DNA from: Botryotinia globosa
Lineage: Eukaryota > Ascomycota > Leotiomycetes > Helotiales > Sclerotiniaceae
DNA: 64,000 nucleotides
NCBI GenBank assembly: GCA_014898425.1
Contig: RCSZ01000003.1
Location: 2,356,001 to 2,420,000, forward strand
Direction: 5' to 3'
Positions within the stretch are counted from its first letter, which is position 1. The number at the start of each line of letters is the position of its first letter. The notes under the pieces were generated by a model that searched no databases, was not told the origin of the DNA, and saw nothing but the letters and a program-made list of their open reading frames with translations. Positions 34,809 through 46,600 of the stretch are shown here, one piece after another. The position numbers were made by a program, and so were the translations under genes.

Positions 34809-36057
34809 TGCGTTCTCTGTCTTGAAAACATACACACACAAACACCGTTTGCGAAATTCGAATTGCGAATTGCGAATTGCGAAAGAAGAAAGGGGAGTCT
34901 CTGGAGTTTCACGGAGTTCGATGAGAGCACTCATTATCAGTGACTACACGATTCTATTTAACTATACTTTTCTCGACTTTATTACATTCCGATTTCTCTC
35001 CAACCTCGCCAAACATCACATCGAAACCGGAATCAGATGCAAAAAAAAAAAAAAAATAGACCAGCCAAACACCCCAATCTAGGTTTCTGAGCTCACGGAT
35101 CCAATTCCAATGCTCAAGATACTGTTCCAATAATCGATCATATGGCGCAGCCAAAAATGATGAATGGCTCGCGCGAAAGAGGGAGAGATGCGCATATACC
35201 CCAATAATGAAAGACTAAATATATACCATTATGAATCAGAAAATTTCAAAACTTCTACAAGCTATAACCATTCTGTTACGAGGAGATCTTCTTCAACTTT
35301 CTCTGCGCGATCAAGTCGTTCTTGTGACTAACTATATCATTCATGGCAACAGTGAGGCGGAAAACATCCTCCAGTGAAGCATTTTCCCAAAGGGAGGCTT
35401 ATGGTCCCAGAAATTGTCTTCACGTCTTCGTTGCTCATCTTGATTCTTCTTTATGGGCTACAAAAACACCGAAACTACCAATTAACTCCGAATTCCTGTA
35501 CAATTAGGAGAAATGTCGCAACGAACAATCTACAAGTCCTTCACTTCAGCAAGGGAATACGTACAAGTTCACGACTACCCCCTTTTACTTCTTCACATAC
35601 TGACAATCAATTCTCAAACGCAAGAGAGCACCAGTAATATGTTTGTAATTGTGTGTATTTTCATTATTCTCCACAAGCCCTATCACGTTATTTCACCACT
35701 TCCACCGTATTAACCATAATGCATTTCGTCCACCCCTTACTATCAATAGATTCCCCATGACTTTCTCATACAATGTATCATGGCCATATTTGATCCTTAA
35801 CCAATTTCTCCCAGCAATTATGCGAAGCAAAGCACATATCCCGTGATGGGCTATTCCAATCTATGCGCCAATCCAAATTCCATTTTTAAAAGAGTGATGA
35901 TAAATTCGTGTCAAGTCATTACGATCAATCGTAAGAATGAGAGACTGATAGTTAAATAAAACTTGTGACCGTAAAAACCCGACACCGACGCTATGCAAAT
36001 GTGTAAATATCAAAAGAGTTCTGGTTCGATTTCTTGTATTCGTCCCAACTAATTGGC
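34809..36057. other. intergenic, no gene seen
   Basis: This lies between the ends of two convergent genes. It contains a run of 16 A residues near 35041-35056. No gene is supported. Confidence 0.5.
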
Positions 36058-38205
36058 TTATAATGCACCAACAACCACCATTCCGACGGCACCGAGAATC
36101 ATATTAATTCCCAAGTTATTCTTTCCAGCGCTGTTGGTTTGCAATGATGCACTTCCAGTAGAGGTCTTGGAAGAACTAGCGGGAGATCCAGTAACTACAG
36201 CAGGGACGATGGTGACGGATGTGACTGTCGATAGGGATCCATTGGGTAATGTTGTGGTAAAAACTTTGGTGGAAGTACTGCTGGTTGTCCTTCTGCTGGT
36301 CGCTTCAGCGGCTTGTGTAGTAGTATCGTCTGAAGAAGCTGTGGATTCGGCCATGTTAGTAGATGTTGAAGTTACAGCCACAATAGAAGAAGAATCAGTA
36401 GCGAGAGCGCTCGCAGAATTAGTCACTGTAGATAAAACACCATCACTGGAAGCCTCTGTAGTAGAACTTGAGGTAGCAGCAGAGGTAGTAGCTCCAGAGG
36501 CAGTGGCCTGAGAAGTCGATACCCTGGTAGAAATGGAGGCCTCACTTGTAGAAGCTCCTGTAGTCACGGGGACAGAGGTAGTGGTACCTGAAGATGTTTC
36601 AGTAGTTTGAGGGGCGGAAGTGGAAGCTTCTGTTGCAGATGTAGCAACTTGGGAAGTCTCAGAGCTTTGAGATTGAGATTGAGATTGAGCACTAGTGGTA
36701 GAAGTCGATCCTGAATCCGAGTATAAGTTTAAGCCAGAAACTGATAAAGAAAAGACATTGCTAGGAAGGTTGACCAAAGAACTAGAAATTGATGTTGCGG
36801 AGCTACCCTGAGATCCAATGGAAGTGGAAATAGGCAACGGCAACGGCAATACAAGAGAAACATCATCATGTCCAACCAAACTAGAAGTGGACTCCAAAGT
36901 TAAGGAAGTGCCATGGTTTCCAGATATAGAACCAGGACCAGGCACAGGGATCGATGAAGGGGAATGATATCCAACAGAAGTGGAATCAACAACAGGTACT
37001 CCTGTAGAAGAGTATCCAAGAGAAGTAGAACTAGAAATTATAATATCAAGAAACACGGGACCTCCCAGGGATATCGTTGAACTTGCAGATATAGAAATCG
37101 CAGACGATACCGTGAAACTAGACTCCAAAGACATCGACGTGACAGGATGCAAGCCTGTCGTCGAGGTAGAGGAGTCGAGAGGTATCTTGGTAGGTACAAA
37201 AGCAGAAAAAGTAGAATTCACAAAAAAGAAGACGGGTAATGCAAAATTAGAAGTAGAAGTAGAAGAAAAAGAACGCGAGGTCGACCCGATTTTGAACATA
37301 CCCGAATTTGTAGATTCCGCAGATGTTGGTGTACTTGTTGTCACCGGTACCACTGCAGTTGTGGTAGTTCCATCACTTGTAACAACCTGGGTCGATGATG
37401 CGGTCGTTGGTGCAGTAGTGGGGGCTGTGGTGGGAGCTGTAGTTGGAGCCATGGTTGGAGCCGTGGTTGGAGCCGTGGTTGGAGCCGTGGTTGGTGTCGC
37501 AGTCGAAGTTGGAGCAGTGGTAGTGGGCGAGGTAGTTGCCGACGTTGGCGCCGAAGTAGGGGTGGTTGCCACGGATGTAGTAGAGGCCACTGTGGAAGAC
37601 GGAGTAGCTGGAGCCAAAGTTGTGGAAGCTGCAGTCGTGGCCGGTTCGGAAGTAACGACAGTATTCGAAGTAGCAGCCGATGTTGTACTTGGGGCCGGAG
37701 TAGCTGTCGAGTTCGATCCAACTTGTCTCTTAGCCAATTCAATCATAGCATTTGCCTTTGCTGCCTCAACCAATGCATGTGCGACTGCCGGTTCCTGTCT
37801 GTAAACAGCTTCCAAAGCATCCTTGTCATCTTCATAAACGCCATGTTGATATTTCTCCGTCATATGTTGGTGAAGCACATCATGTAACATGGCAGGTTCA
37901 ACAGTATCCAGCAATTCTCTAAAGGCTTGTTGATCTTCCATACAAGGAGGCGATACATTTCTTGGATTCCGGTTCGTGGTAGCGGCAGAAACGATGGTGA
38001 TGGTGAGGAGGGAAAAGACCATAAGAGTCAATAAGAATTGTCGAATTGAAGGCATATTTTCCGACTTTCGAGGTTTATTCGCTTCGATATCTTGTTTCTC
38101 GTTGATGTAGGAATCGGTCTCTGACATCAAAGGACTATCGACACTTGAATCGAGCTTTTGCTCAAGATCTTGGATCTTTTGTTCATTAGCTGTTGAACTC
38201 ATCAT
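36058..38205 (-). CDS. Ser/Thr-rich repetitive cell-surface protein, probably GPI-anchored
   Basis: This is a single-exon frame of 715 residues. After about 50 polar residues comes a hydrophobic segment (RQFLLTLMVFSLLTITIVSA, residues 55-74), then a conserved-looking helical domain (CMEDQQAFRELLDTVEPA through LVEAAKANAMIELAKRQ). About 500 residues of Ser/Thr/Ala/Pro-rich sequence follow, including an APTT array (about 37403-37494). The C terminus NNLGINMILGAVGMVVVGAL looks like a GPI-attachment signal. If translation starts at Met51 (38055) the hydrophobic part is a normal signal peptide and the protein fits a GPI-anchored, heavily O-glycosylated wall protein. With the first ATG it would be a type II membrane protein and the GPI signal would be misplaced. 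I favour surface location, with the start unresolved. Confidence 0.8.
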   Translation of the reverse strand: MMSSTANEQKIQDLEQKLDSSVDSPLMSETDSYINEKQDIEANKPRKSENMPSIRQFLLTLMVFSLLTITIVSAATTNRNPRNVSPPCMEDQQAFRELLDTVEPAMLHDVLHQHMTEKYQHGVYEDDKDALEAVYRQEPAVAHALVEAAKANAMIELAKRQVGSNSTATPAPSTTSAATSNTVVTSEPATTAASTTLAPATPSSTVASTTSVATTPTSAPTSATTSPTTTAPTSTATPTTAPTTAPTTAPTMAPTTAPTTAPTTAPTTASSTQVVTSDGTTTTAVVPVTTSTPTSAESTNSGMFKIGSTSRSFSSTSTSNFALPVFFFVNSTFSAFVPTKIPLDSSTSTTGLHPVTSMSLESSFTVSSAISISASSTISLGGPVFLDIIISSSTSLGYSSTGVPVVDSTSVGYHSPSSIPVPGPGSISGNHGTSLTLESTSSLVGHDDVSLVLPLPLPISTSIGSQGSSATSISSSLVNLPSNVFSLSVSGLNLYSDSGSTSTTSAQSQSQSQSSETSQVATSATEASTSAPQTTETSSGTTTSVPVTTGASTSEASISTRVSTSQATASGATTSAATSSSTTEASSDGVLSTVTNSASALATDSSSIVAVTSTSTNMAESTASSDDTTTQAAEATSRRTTSSTSTKVFTTTLPNGSLSTVTSVTIVPAVVTGSPASSSKTSTGSASLQTNSAGKNNLGINMILGAVGMVVVGAL
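37403..37494. repeat. 12-bp coding tandem repeat (GGAGCCGTGGTT)n
   Basis: About eight copies, some diverged, encode the TAPT/APTT repeat of the wall protein on the minus strand. Such arrays commonly change copy number between isolates. Confidence 0.85.
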
Positions 38206-41137
38206 TGCTCAACTCTCAAGGTATTCCGGACAGAAGAACAATTTTCAAGGATTATATTAGGGGTTTGAACGAATGTCAATGCAATGCAGCTGTAAAATAG
38301 GTGCAGTAGTGAGCTGTGATGGCACTTATCAAAGGTAAAACGAACGAAGAGAGATCAAGCAACGAGAAACGAAGGATGATGTTGATGATGATGACGGATG
38401 AATTGTCAGACAATTGAATGTGTGACAAGTTTTATTATGAGGGGACAATTCAGCAATTGATTTGTTATGAGAGAGGGGGAGAGGAGATGGGAGTTTTGTT
38501 TGAAACAAGAGAGACAGAAAAGGATTTAGCTTTTTTTCTTCTTCTCATTCAGGACATCACTTGCCCTTTATGTTGTGGCTGGGTATAAACCAAGGTAGCT
38601 AGCCAGCTAGGTAGCTATCAATTACCATGAGTCTGGTACGGATGCACTCAGTAGTCGGGACTAGATTATTATTGCGGAGAAAGGAAGGGAAGACCGGGAA
38701 AGAAACACATGGGGGGGGGGAGTGGGAAGTGGGAAGTGGGAAGTGGGAAGTGATTCGCAATGTTTTGGAAGGGACGAGCCAGTAGATTCAACAGTGCTGG
38801 CTGCGGTTTGCGATAATGAGTGGTATCAAGATACTAGTAAGAAGGTGCTGTAGCCTGTACAAAGTAAGAACTTTGGGTGGATTGATGGAGAAAGAAAAGA
38901 AAAGAAGAGAACAAAAAGAAGAAAAAAGAGAGAAAACAAGCATTATTTCGAGAGTGATACAGCGCAAGGGTATAGGTAGAGGGTAATATCAGGGTATCTA
39001 CTATCAAGGCTAACTTAGATGCGGAAAGGAAAGAGGTAACATTTATCAAAGCGACCGACCACTTCATGAACAAGGAATTGTTTCTCCCTCTCTGGAGAAT
39101 TCGAGTTCATAGTTCATGAATACGAGAGAGGGAAAGTATGATATGGATGATATGGATGATATGGATGACAAGGTGTGATGTGCAACAGTAAAAGTAGAGC
39201 AGCGTTTTCTTGTCCCTTGAACGTACCTTGTTCTTTTAATGTAAGCTGATCCTCGGACCTCGATATATATATATAATACTGTGTACCCTTATGAGAACTC
39301 CAGCTAATCGTCCCCGTTCGTATGCTAATGCTTCTATCTCGTCGTCCGTGGAGAGCAGAGAATGAATTGAATGTCAAGAAAATATTCGTAGCTACCTAGC
39401 GAGGGAGGAATTGAGCGATTGAGTGAGTGACCGAGTGACCGAGTGATTCCATATACCGGTACGAATGGTAAAGGACCTCGAGCAAAGGAAGCAAAGGAAG
39501 CAAAGGAAGCAAATGGATTGGAAAACTATTCTTCGCATCAACACACGACGAGGGGTATCAGAGACAATATACGTTTCCGGTGGATTACCTACATGTACGG
39601 AGTATGTGATGGATGGCGATGATCTTCTTGAAGGAATACGAGGCTAAAGAGATCTTAACTTGGAAGAGTATGAGTATATGCAAGTTCAACCTACCGCCGC
39701 CAGAGAATGCAGGTGACGATTGCCGGTTTTCCACTCACCCAATTGTTGCATTTCCATGTCACATCGCGCATTATTCAGACCAGAACCTCACAATCTATCA
39801 TATCATTCCATCCAACTTCAAGGCCAACCATCTTCGATTCCTCACTCCACTTGATACTTCGGTCCCCACCCAAGATGACTCCGTGTATACGAATACTGTA
39901 TCCTCACAATCAAGAGTTGCTCTTCGCTACTTGTATCCGAAGGCTTCGAGAAGTACATATCTGCAGCACGAGCTAATTGCATGCAGCCGGCCCAACTATG
40001 TACTCTGTCTGGACTCTGTATGCTCTCATTTTTCTATCTTTGGATGGCTTCACGTATTACCTCGAATCGACCCACTTTCCACCGTATGTCCATTGTCGAG
40101 AGGAGAAACAGCCAATATGTAAGACGGTACGGAGTGCGTAAGGACAAGAAGCTCCAAAAAACGCTCAAAAGCAATTCGCGTATATTGATGGCGACGTCAC
40201 CCTATTTCACCCTATTTCTACTTGCAATTTTATACCATTCCCATCAAGACCAATCAACTCAACAGAAACCTCTCACACCAAACCATCCAAACCATCCAAT
40301 CCCCCAATACCACCCATCAGATAATCCATACCACCTTTGAAACCCCCCGAAGCAAGTCACTACCTAGTACCTACCTACCCAACTATCCATTTTCAGTCTT
40401 GACAAACCCCCAACTTCCAAGCCCCGTCCGTACCCTCTCATCCATAAATAGCAGCCTGCATAAGAGATATGCACCACTTGATCATCAGTCCCCCAGTCAT
40501 CTCAGCACAACCAATGGCGACATGAACCCAAGCCGCGCCTCTCGATGCTCGCTTGACCTTGGCCCCCGAGCACTCACCCTGCGTGGTTATTAGTCAACGT
40601 CGACCAAACGCAGTCAGTCCAGTGTCTTGGACCTTAAACTAGTGGCGAGGTATACCCGTTCCAACTTCCAACTTACACCCTCCGAACCTTTTCTTGAGTT
40701 TAGGAGAATTTTGATCGCGAGCTCTGTCTAGGTAGTAAGGTTAATAGGGGTCCATAATATCAAAAATGCTCAAGGAGCTAGTGAGTCGTGAGTCGTGAGT
40801 CGTGAGTTGTGACTGATCAAATCATCATCTCGATTCTCGATCCATCCTCCTCCGTACATCGTACATACATACACTCGAGATGAATACTCTATACAGAATA
40901 CACTCAGAATAAAGCTACACTCCCAAATCCAAATCCTCACACACAATCCGTACAAAAACACCCAAGCAGAAACCTTACCAGCCAATCAATCGCGCAACCA
41001 ATCCCTCTACAAACCTTCCACTTCCCCTTCCCAACCCTTCGTATCCGGCAATGCCACGGTCCCCATTCCCGGTATCCGCCCGCAGTCGCAGTCGCAGTCG
41101 CAGGCGCAGATCCGAGTTTAGAATTTCTTATATTGTA
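38206..41137. other. gene-poor region upstream of the wall-protein gene
   Basis: No gene is supported. Contents are the wall-protein promoter, a run of ten G with a (GTGGGAA)n tract at 38707-38751, and frames at 39465-40593 (up to 169 codons) that lack recognisable domains and are judged chance. Confidence 0.4.
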
Positions 41138-41645
41138 AGAGTTTAGGCCTCGGCTTATCGCACACCATCTTATTTCGTGACAAAATCCCTGCAAAAATGT
41201 TGTTTTTTTATATAAATTAATTATTTTTATAATTCTTTAATGAATGGAAGATATAATTTAAAAATTAATAATTTAAATAATATCTATAATTAGTTTCTGA
41301 AAAAATGAATGAAATATTTTTAATAATTTTTTGAATAAAGTTATAAATATTTAAAGTTGGAAATCTTCAAATTTTTTAATATATAACGTTTTTCCTATAC
41401 AAAAAAATCGATTTTTTTGAAAATTTTAGGAATTCCAATTTTAAATATCTACAATTTTATTAAGGAAATTATTAAAAATAATTTATTCATTTTTTTATAT
41501 AATTTCATTAATTATTTATTATCAGAATAAATTTTATAAATCTAATTTAAAGATTAATTGGAATAATATATAGTTCAAAAGTTGAAGAAATGAGGCTTTT
41601 TGGTGTGTTTTCGCTTAGTGTGCGATAAGCCGAGGCCTAAACTCT
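41138..41645. mobile_element. MITE with 28-bp terminal inverted repeats (508 bp), MULE-like
   Basis: Perfect 28-bp inverted repeats, beginning AGAGTTTAGGCCTCGG and continuing to CACAC, bound an AT-rich non-coding core. Weaker symmetry (CAAAANNCCT) continues inward. A direct repeat flanks the element: TATATTGTA (9 bp) with this boundary, or 11 bp (TTATATTGTAA) if the terminal A is left out, because the target ends are themselves palindromic. A 9-11 bp duplication fits Mutator-like elements. Unlike the other relics here, its terminal repeats carry no transitions, so it is probably younger or too short to trigger RIP. No transposase is present; it would need one elsewhere. Confidence 0.8.
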
Positions 41646-43613
41646 TATATTGTAAGATCTTACATGGTACCCAACTCTTCCTTCTAGAAAAAAATTGAAG
41701 AAAGAAAAGAAAGGAAAAGAAAGGAAAAGAGAAATGTATCCGTGTTGTAATCTTACATCGCATGCGAATATGCTATATGAATTAAGTTCAAGCAGCTGTA
41801 TATACCAAAAGTAAAGAAAGAACTCATTTTCGATTGTATAATACACTACATACATATTCTATCCTATCCTGTCATTCAACAATCATCATTATCATCATGA
41901 TTATCTACACACCCACGATACATATCGAGTACATCTAACCCTCCAATCTCAACCCTCCACCCACTCTCGTCCTTTTCTTCTCTCTGCTCTCTTCTCCCCA
42001 ATATTCAATACTTAAAACCATAATCAAGCCTCCCCAGAAAACCACACACAATCCGCCACAAAACAATGCACACCACCACTCACAATACACTACACACGAC
42101 TCCACGCAAGCCATCTCCTCCATCTACCCATCTACCTCTCATGTCACTTCACCTCACCACTCCCATTCCATTCCATCCCATCCCATCCTCAAATCCCAAA
42201 TCTGAATAAATATCTCACTCCAAAATTTCATCTCTCCACCATCTCTCCACCATCTCTCCACCATCTCTCCAAACTTCTCTACTACCCCCTACCCCCTTCC
42301 ATCCTTTCCCCCCTTCCATCCTTTCTCCCTACCCCCTTCCATCCTTTCTCCCTACTCCCTACTCCTTTCCCCCCTTCCCCCCTTCCTTCCATCCTTCTTC
42401 TCCCTCCCCTTCCACCCATCCACCACCAATCCACACCGCTTCCACCTTTCCCACAACACTAATGCAATAGCATAGCTAGCTATTCGTCATTCAATCATTC
42501 TTCTCCGGACCCTCGAGAAGAATTTCTACGTTCGCCACGAATAGAATGACGTTTGGCAATGGGCTAGAATCACGATGAAGTGCCGAGTGATTTACGGGCC
42601 GAGTCTTAGCCCCCGAGAGCATGCTATCTAACTTAGAAGTATATCTCCCATGTCGATTTTGTCCGCAAGCTCAGGTAGACTATCTATCTCATTCTCATTC
42701 CCATTCAGCCCCTCAAAAGTCAAGCCATCATGTATATAAAAGTCCCTTTCTTTCATTTACTCATTCACAATTACTTCAAAATACATACAAAAGAATTGAA
42801 CATTTCGTCCCATCTTGAACTTCTCAACTTCCACTTTCTTTATCTCTCCTCACCACCACCAAACGGTCAAACCGATCACACAAAAAAGGTAGGAACTTTA
42901 ATGTCTCTATCCATCATTTCCCCATTCCCGTTATATTCATAATACCCTATCCATTCTTTCCCAAACCCAGCCAAACCTTCATCCGATCCATCCCAATCAT
43001 AAGAGTCGTATCAAGCTTATCCTTATGGATTCATGTCATCGTCGCATCCTAATGACCCCACAAGGACAAGCCCTGCTTCCTTAAAGTCCAGAAGATTGAA
43101 GATCTGATTCGTTTTTGGTTTTCGTAAAAGCATTCAAGAAAAAATAAACTCCTTTGCCAGTACCAGTAATTCATCAGATCGTCGAATTCGTGATTGTCAC
43201 AATTCACCCATTTATACCCTTCCTCTTTTCTTCTTTGTACCATCCTTCTATATAGAACATGGAAGGGTGCAAATTTCGACGACAAATGATAAATCCCTGA
43301 TTCCACGAGGCAATGCACTCAAAATAAACCTCACTCCTCAAATTTAACATCTCCAACCACAGCCATGATTCACGGAAGATTCCTATCAGTTTTATTAAGA
43401 TGGGTTTCCGGAGAAGCGCAAACAAAAAGGGACAAATGCACGCATGTAACAGAAATCGGGCGAGAAAGACACGTCATGATCGGGGGCACCGATCTTTATA
43501 ACCAATAGACAGCGAGCCCATTAGAGCTGTCGTAGATTGGACTCCGAGTAAATGAAATGTGCTCTGAAATGCTGAAAATAACCTGATAACCATCTCGCCA
43601 TCTCGCTGAATTA
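41646..43613. other. gene-poor, strand-asymmetric region
   Basis: From about 42120 to 42470 the plus strand is almost free of G and very rich in C/T/A with repeated CCATCTCTCCA and CCTTCCATCC units. A TATA-like box and leader-like sequence follow (listed separately), but no open frame of substance. The right part is the 3' flank of the RhoGAP gene. Confidence 0.45.
42733..42741 (+). promoter_or_regulatory. TATA-like box with leader-like sequence but no gene
   Basis: TATATAAAA is followed by about 150 bases of C/A/T-rich sequence resembling a fungal 5' leader and then a good donor-like AAGGTAGGAA at about 42886. Downstream there are only very short frames. It could drive a non-coding or small-protein transcript, or be a chance match. 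Confidence 0.3.
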
Positions 43614-46600
43614 TTATTGAGGTAAGTTATGCTCTCTCCCGTTACGCTCAGATTCTTCTCCTCTATTGACGTCTATACTCTTGCCCCGCGGAGCTAGGGC
43701 CGAAGAACTGATGTTAGATGGGCGATCGCCGGGTGGACTTTTATTGCGTTCTCGCTCAGCATCCTTCTCCCGGCTCTCATCTCGCTTCTCTCGCATCTTG
43801 CTTTTGATCCACCCTAAGGGTCCTCTTCTCTCCTCTGGCGCGACAGATCCACTGTCATTGCTGGACATAATTTGAGCGTGGGGTAAACCTGAGTCAGGGC
43901 CGACAGGCACAGTATCACCGGTGAAACTCTTTCGGGGTCTCCCTGAGCTGCCTACAGAACTTGAGCTCGCACCGGCACCACTATCTGACCCGTTTTTGTT
44001 TGGGCTCAATGTAGCGCCCAATGTGTTTGAGTCATCCCTGCGCCGCGAAAGACGCCACATTGAACGTTTTTCCCTTGCCTCGGCGAGAGCAGGATCTTCT
44101 CCATGATCAAGATCCGATTGATCATTGAAAGATGAGTGAGAGTGCAAGGAAGATACAGGTGATATGACCGGGCGCAAGGTTCTATCAGATGGGTGGTGAG
44201 GATCCTCTGGTCGCATAGGTGTAAAGTGAGGAGGTTGTTCAGCACGCGGGGTTTCTGTAGCGGGAGGTGTAGCTTGAGTATTAGACAATATCGGGTTCAA
44301 TGTCGACAAATGTTCCAGATAAGGATGCTCTGCGTGATCCGAGTTACCGCGAGATGCATGGAGGCCCGGGGAGATTGAAGATGATCGCCCATTCAAAGAA
44401 TTCGTCGAGCTCTGAGCGCTAAGATTTGAGCTTCCCGGAACACGTTTTTTCCTTAGCTTATTAGGTTGTCGTCTATCGGCACTTTCCGTAGGTGATCGCT
44501 GAAACAGGTTCGAGACGATCCTAGATGGAGTAGAGACCTCGGGAGAGCGCTCACTTAATTCAGGAATCAGGCGCTCCTGGCTGGTTACAATATGGCCTGA
44601 ATCAGCGAGACTTGGTTCGGTGGCCGTATTGAGTGCTAAAGCTGGAGACGGCGATAGATGACTAGGAGATGGAGGAAGCGCAGGTGAAAGACCTCGAGGT
44701 CCGTTAGAACGATTGGCAGTTAGGCCAGCTGGGGATGGTAAGGGTGGGCCAGAATTTTTATTCATTCGAGATGATGGCAATCCAGGAGATCTCTTTGAAG
44801 GTACAGTATTGCTTCTATGAACACCACCGCTGGATGAAGAAGTAAGTGCAATACCATGAGCTGGACTTGCCGGGCTGGGTGCGCCATTCGACTGTCGCGA
44901 ATGACGGGACGAGACAGACACATTACGTCGAATGCCACCGAACTTGCGCACACTATCGGCTCCAGCGCTAGCATTTGAGGCGGATCTTCCAATTGCAGTC
45001 TTCGATCTACCAGGCGTAGTGGGGGTTCCTGGGGGAGGAGTACCGTGTTCCACCTCATTCAATGTCTGCTCATCCGCTGCTGTACCTCTCATCCCAATTA
45101 GGAAATGATCTTGATTTTCGATCAAGAAAATTAGTACGTCTTGACTTAGACGATATTCTGCAGGTGCCATGTCATGTTCCGGGTGTGAAAGCATACCAGG
45201 CTGGAAGATGGCTGCGAGATTGACTGCTGTCATTCTATTCTCATCCGATTTCGAGGCAAAAACTGCTAGAAGATCGAGAATGTACAGTAATAGCTGACGA
45301 TTCAATGGAGGTAATTCGGTGATCAGTTGCTGATAAGTAATGATGGCCTTATTAACATCAAAATTATCAGAAAATTGGGGGCTACCATCACTGTCGCCAA
45401 CTGCTGCCATAGTATGACCTCTTAAAGGCTCTCTAAATCGCGAATATAAATCAAGCGGGACGATTGGTTCTGGTAGTAAATTAAGATATCTTCGTAACAC
45501 GTTTGCCGCATCATGAACTGTGTACCCAGCCCAATCAAGACCTTTTCCATAACGATCAGGAGAATCAAAAATTGTTTTTAATTCTTTAATGCGCTTTTCC
45601 GAGCCACTGAGCCGGAAGATTCCCTCAACATTGGTTGCTGTTCGGATAGTTGTCAGCCAGACATCAAAATAACACATCCATTCAAGAAACATACCTTTCT
45701 CTTTCAAATAAACTCCACACTTTGCAACCACTATTGGTACATAACCATATATGTAGCTTTGTCCCTGGGCATCGACGAGGGAGATAGCGACATTTGCATA
45801 TGCGATACTCTGTCGCAAAGGTACACCAAATATACCTGTTGGTTGGGATTCTGGAGTTTCTTTTGTCAGTTTTGATTTTATCATTGTTACCAATTTTAAC
45901 AAGCTGAATTTTATGTGATGATAACGACAGAAGTTTAGCAATTGTTGACTTCTGCTTAGAGAGCTGGTGCTTTGCTGCTTTATATAATGGCTATGATTGT
46001 TTTGAACACGGATTTTGGAACGCTGCTTAGCTGCTATATCTTTGGATAGTTTTTTGCTGAAAGAACTTCTCTTTCTTCGTTTCATGCCACTTGTTGACTG
46101 GGGATGTCTGGTTTCATAGTTGGAATTGAGCTGAGTATTGTCCATCAAAATATGTTTTCCAGACACTAAACTGGAAGATGACGGCCAGAGAAGACTCCTA
46201 GACTTATACTCGTGAAGAGACTGTGTGTGCCCTGTGAAAGTTGTTGTGCTTGATTGTGTCTTTGTCGCTAATTCGTCTGCTTCTGGTATTATATCTGTCG
46301 CAAACTCTGGAATACCGTCTACTATTGATGTATTGTTGTCCATTGGATTCTCCTTGAATACAGGATCTAAATTTCTCGGCAGATTGGAAACAAAATTGGC
46401 ATAGAGAGAATGGCCCAGATCCTCACTCTGTTTCTGGGCCTTCAACAAAAGAAACTTTGGGGGGTCTTTACCAGTACTGGGCTCTTGGGTCCTAGCAGGA
46501 GGTCGAAATGTCTTCCACCAGCTCTTCAAACTCTGCTTCGTTGGGGGTGATGCGGCTTGTTGTATGGGGGCAGGCTGGGGGCTCGAAAAGGGCTGTTGTG

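Noticed and set aside
35041..35056. Run of 16 A residues as a possible retroposon tail
   Set aside because: No target duplication or retroposed sequence is visible next to it; probably a simple homopolymer.
36980..37804. 274-codon plus-strand frame opposite the wall-protein gene
   Set aside because: It is a Val/Glu-rich mirror of the Thr/Ser/Ala-rich repeats on the other strand. The minus-strand frame is longer and has a signal peptide and GPI signal.
39465..40593. Several plus-strand frames up to 169 codons
   Set aside because: They overlap one another in different frames and show no domain, signal peptide or splice logic.
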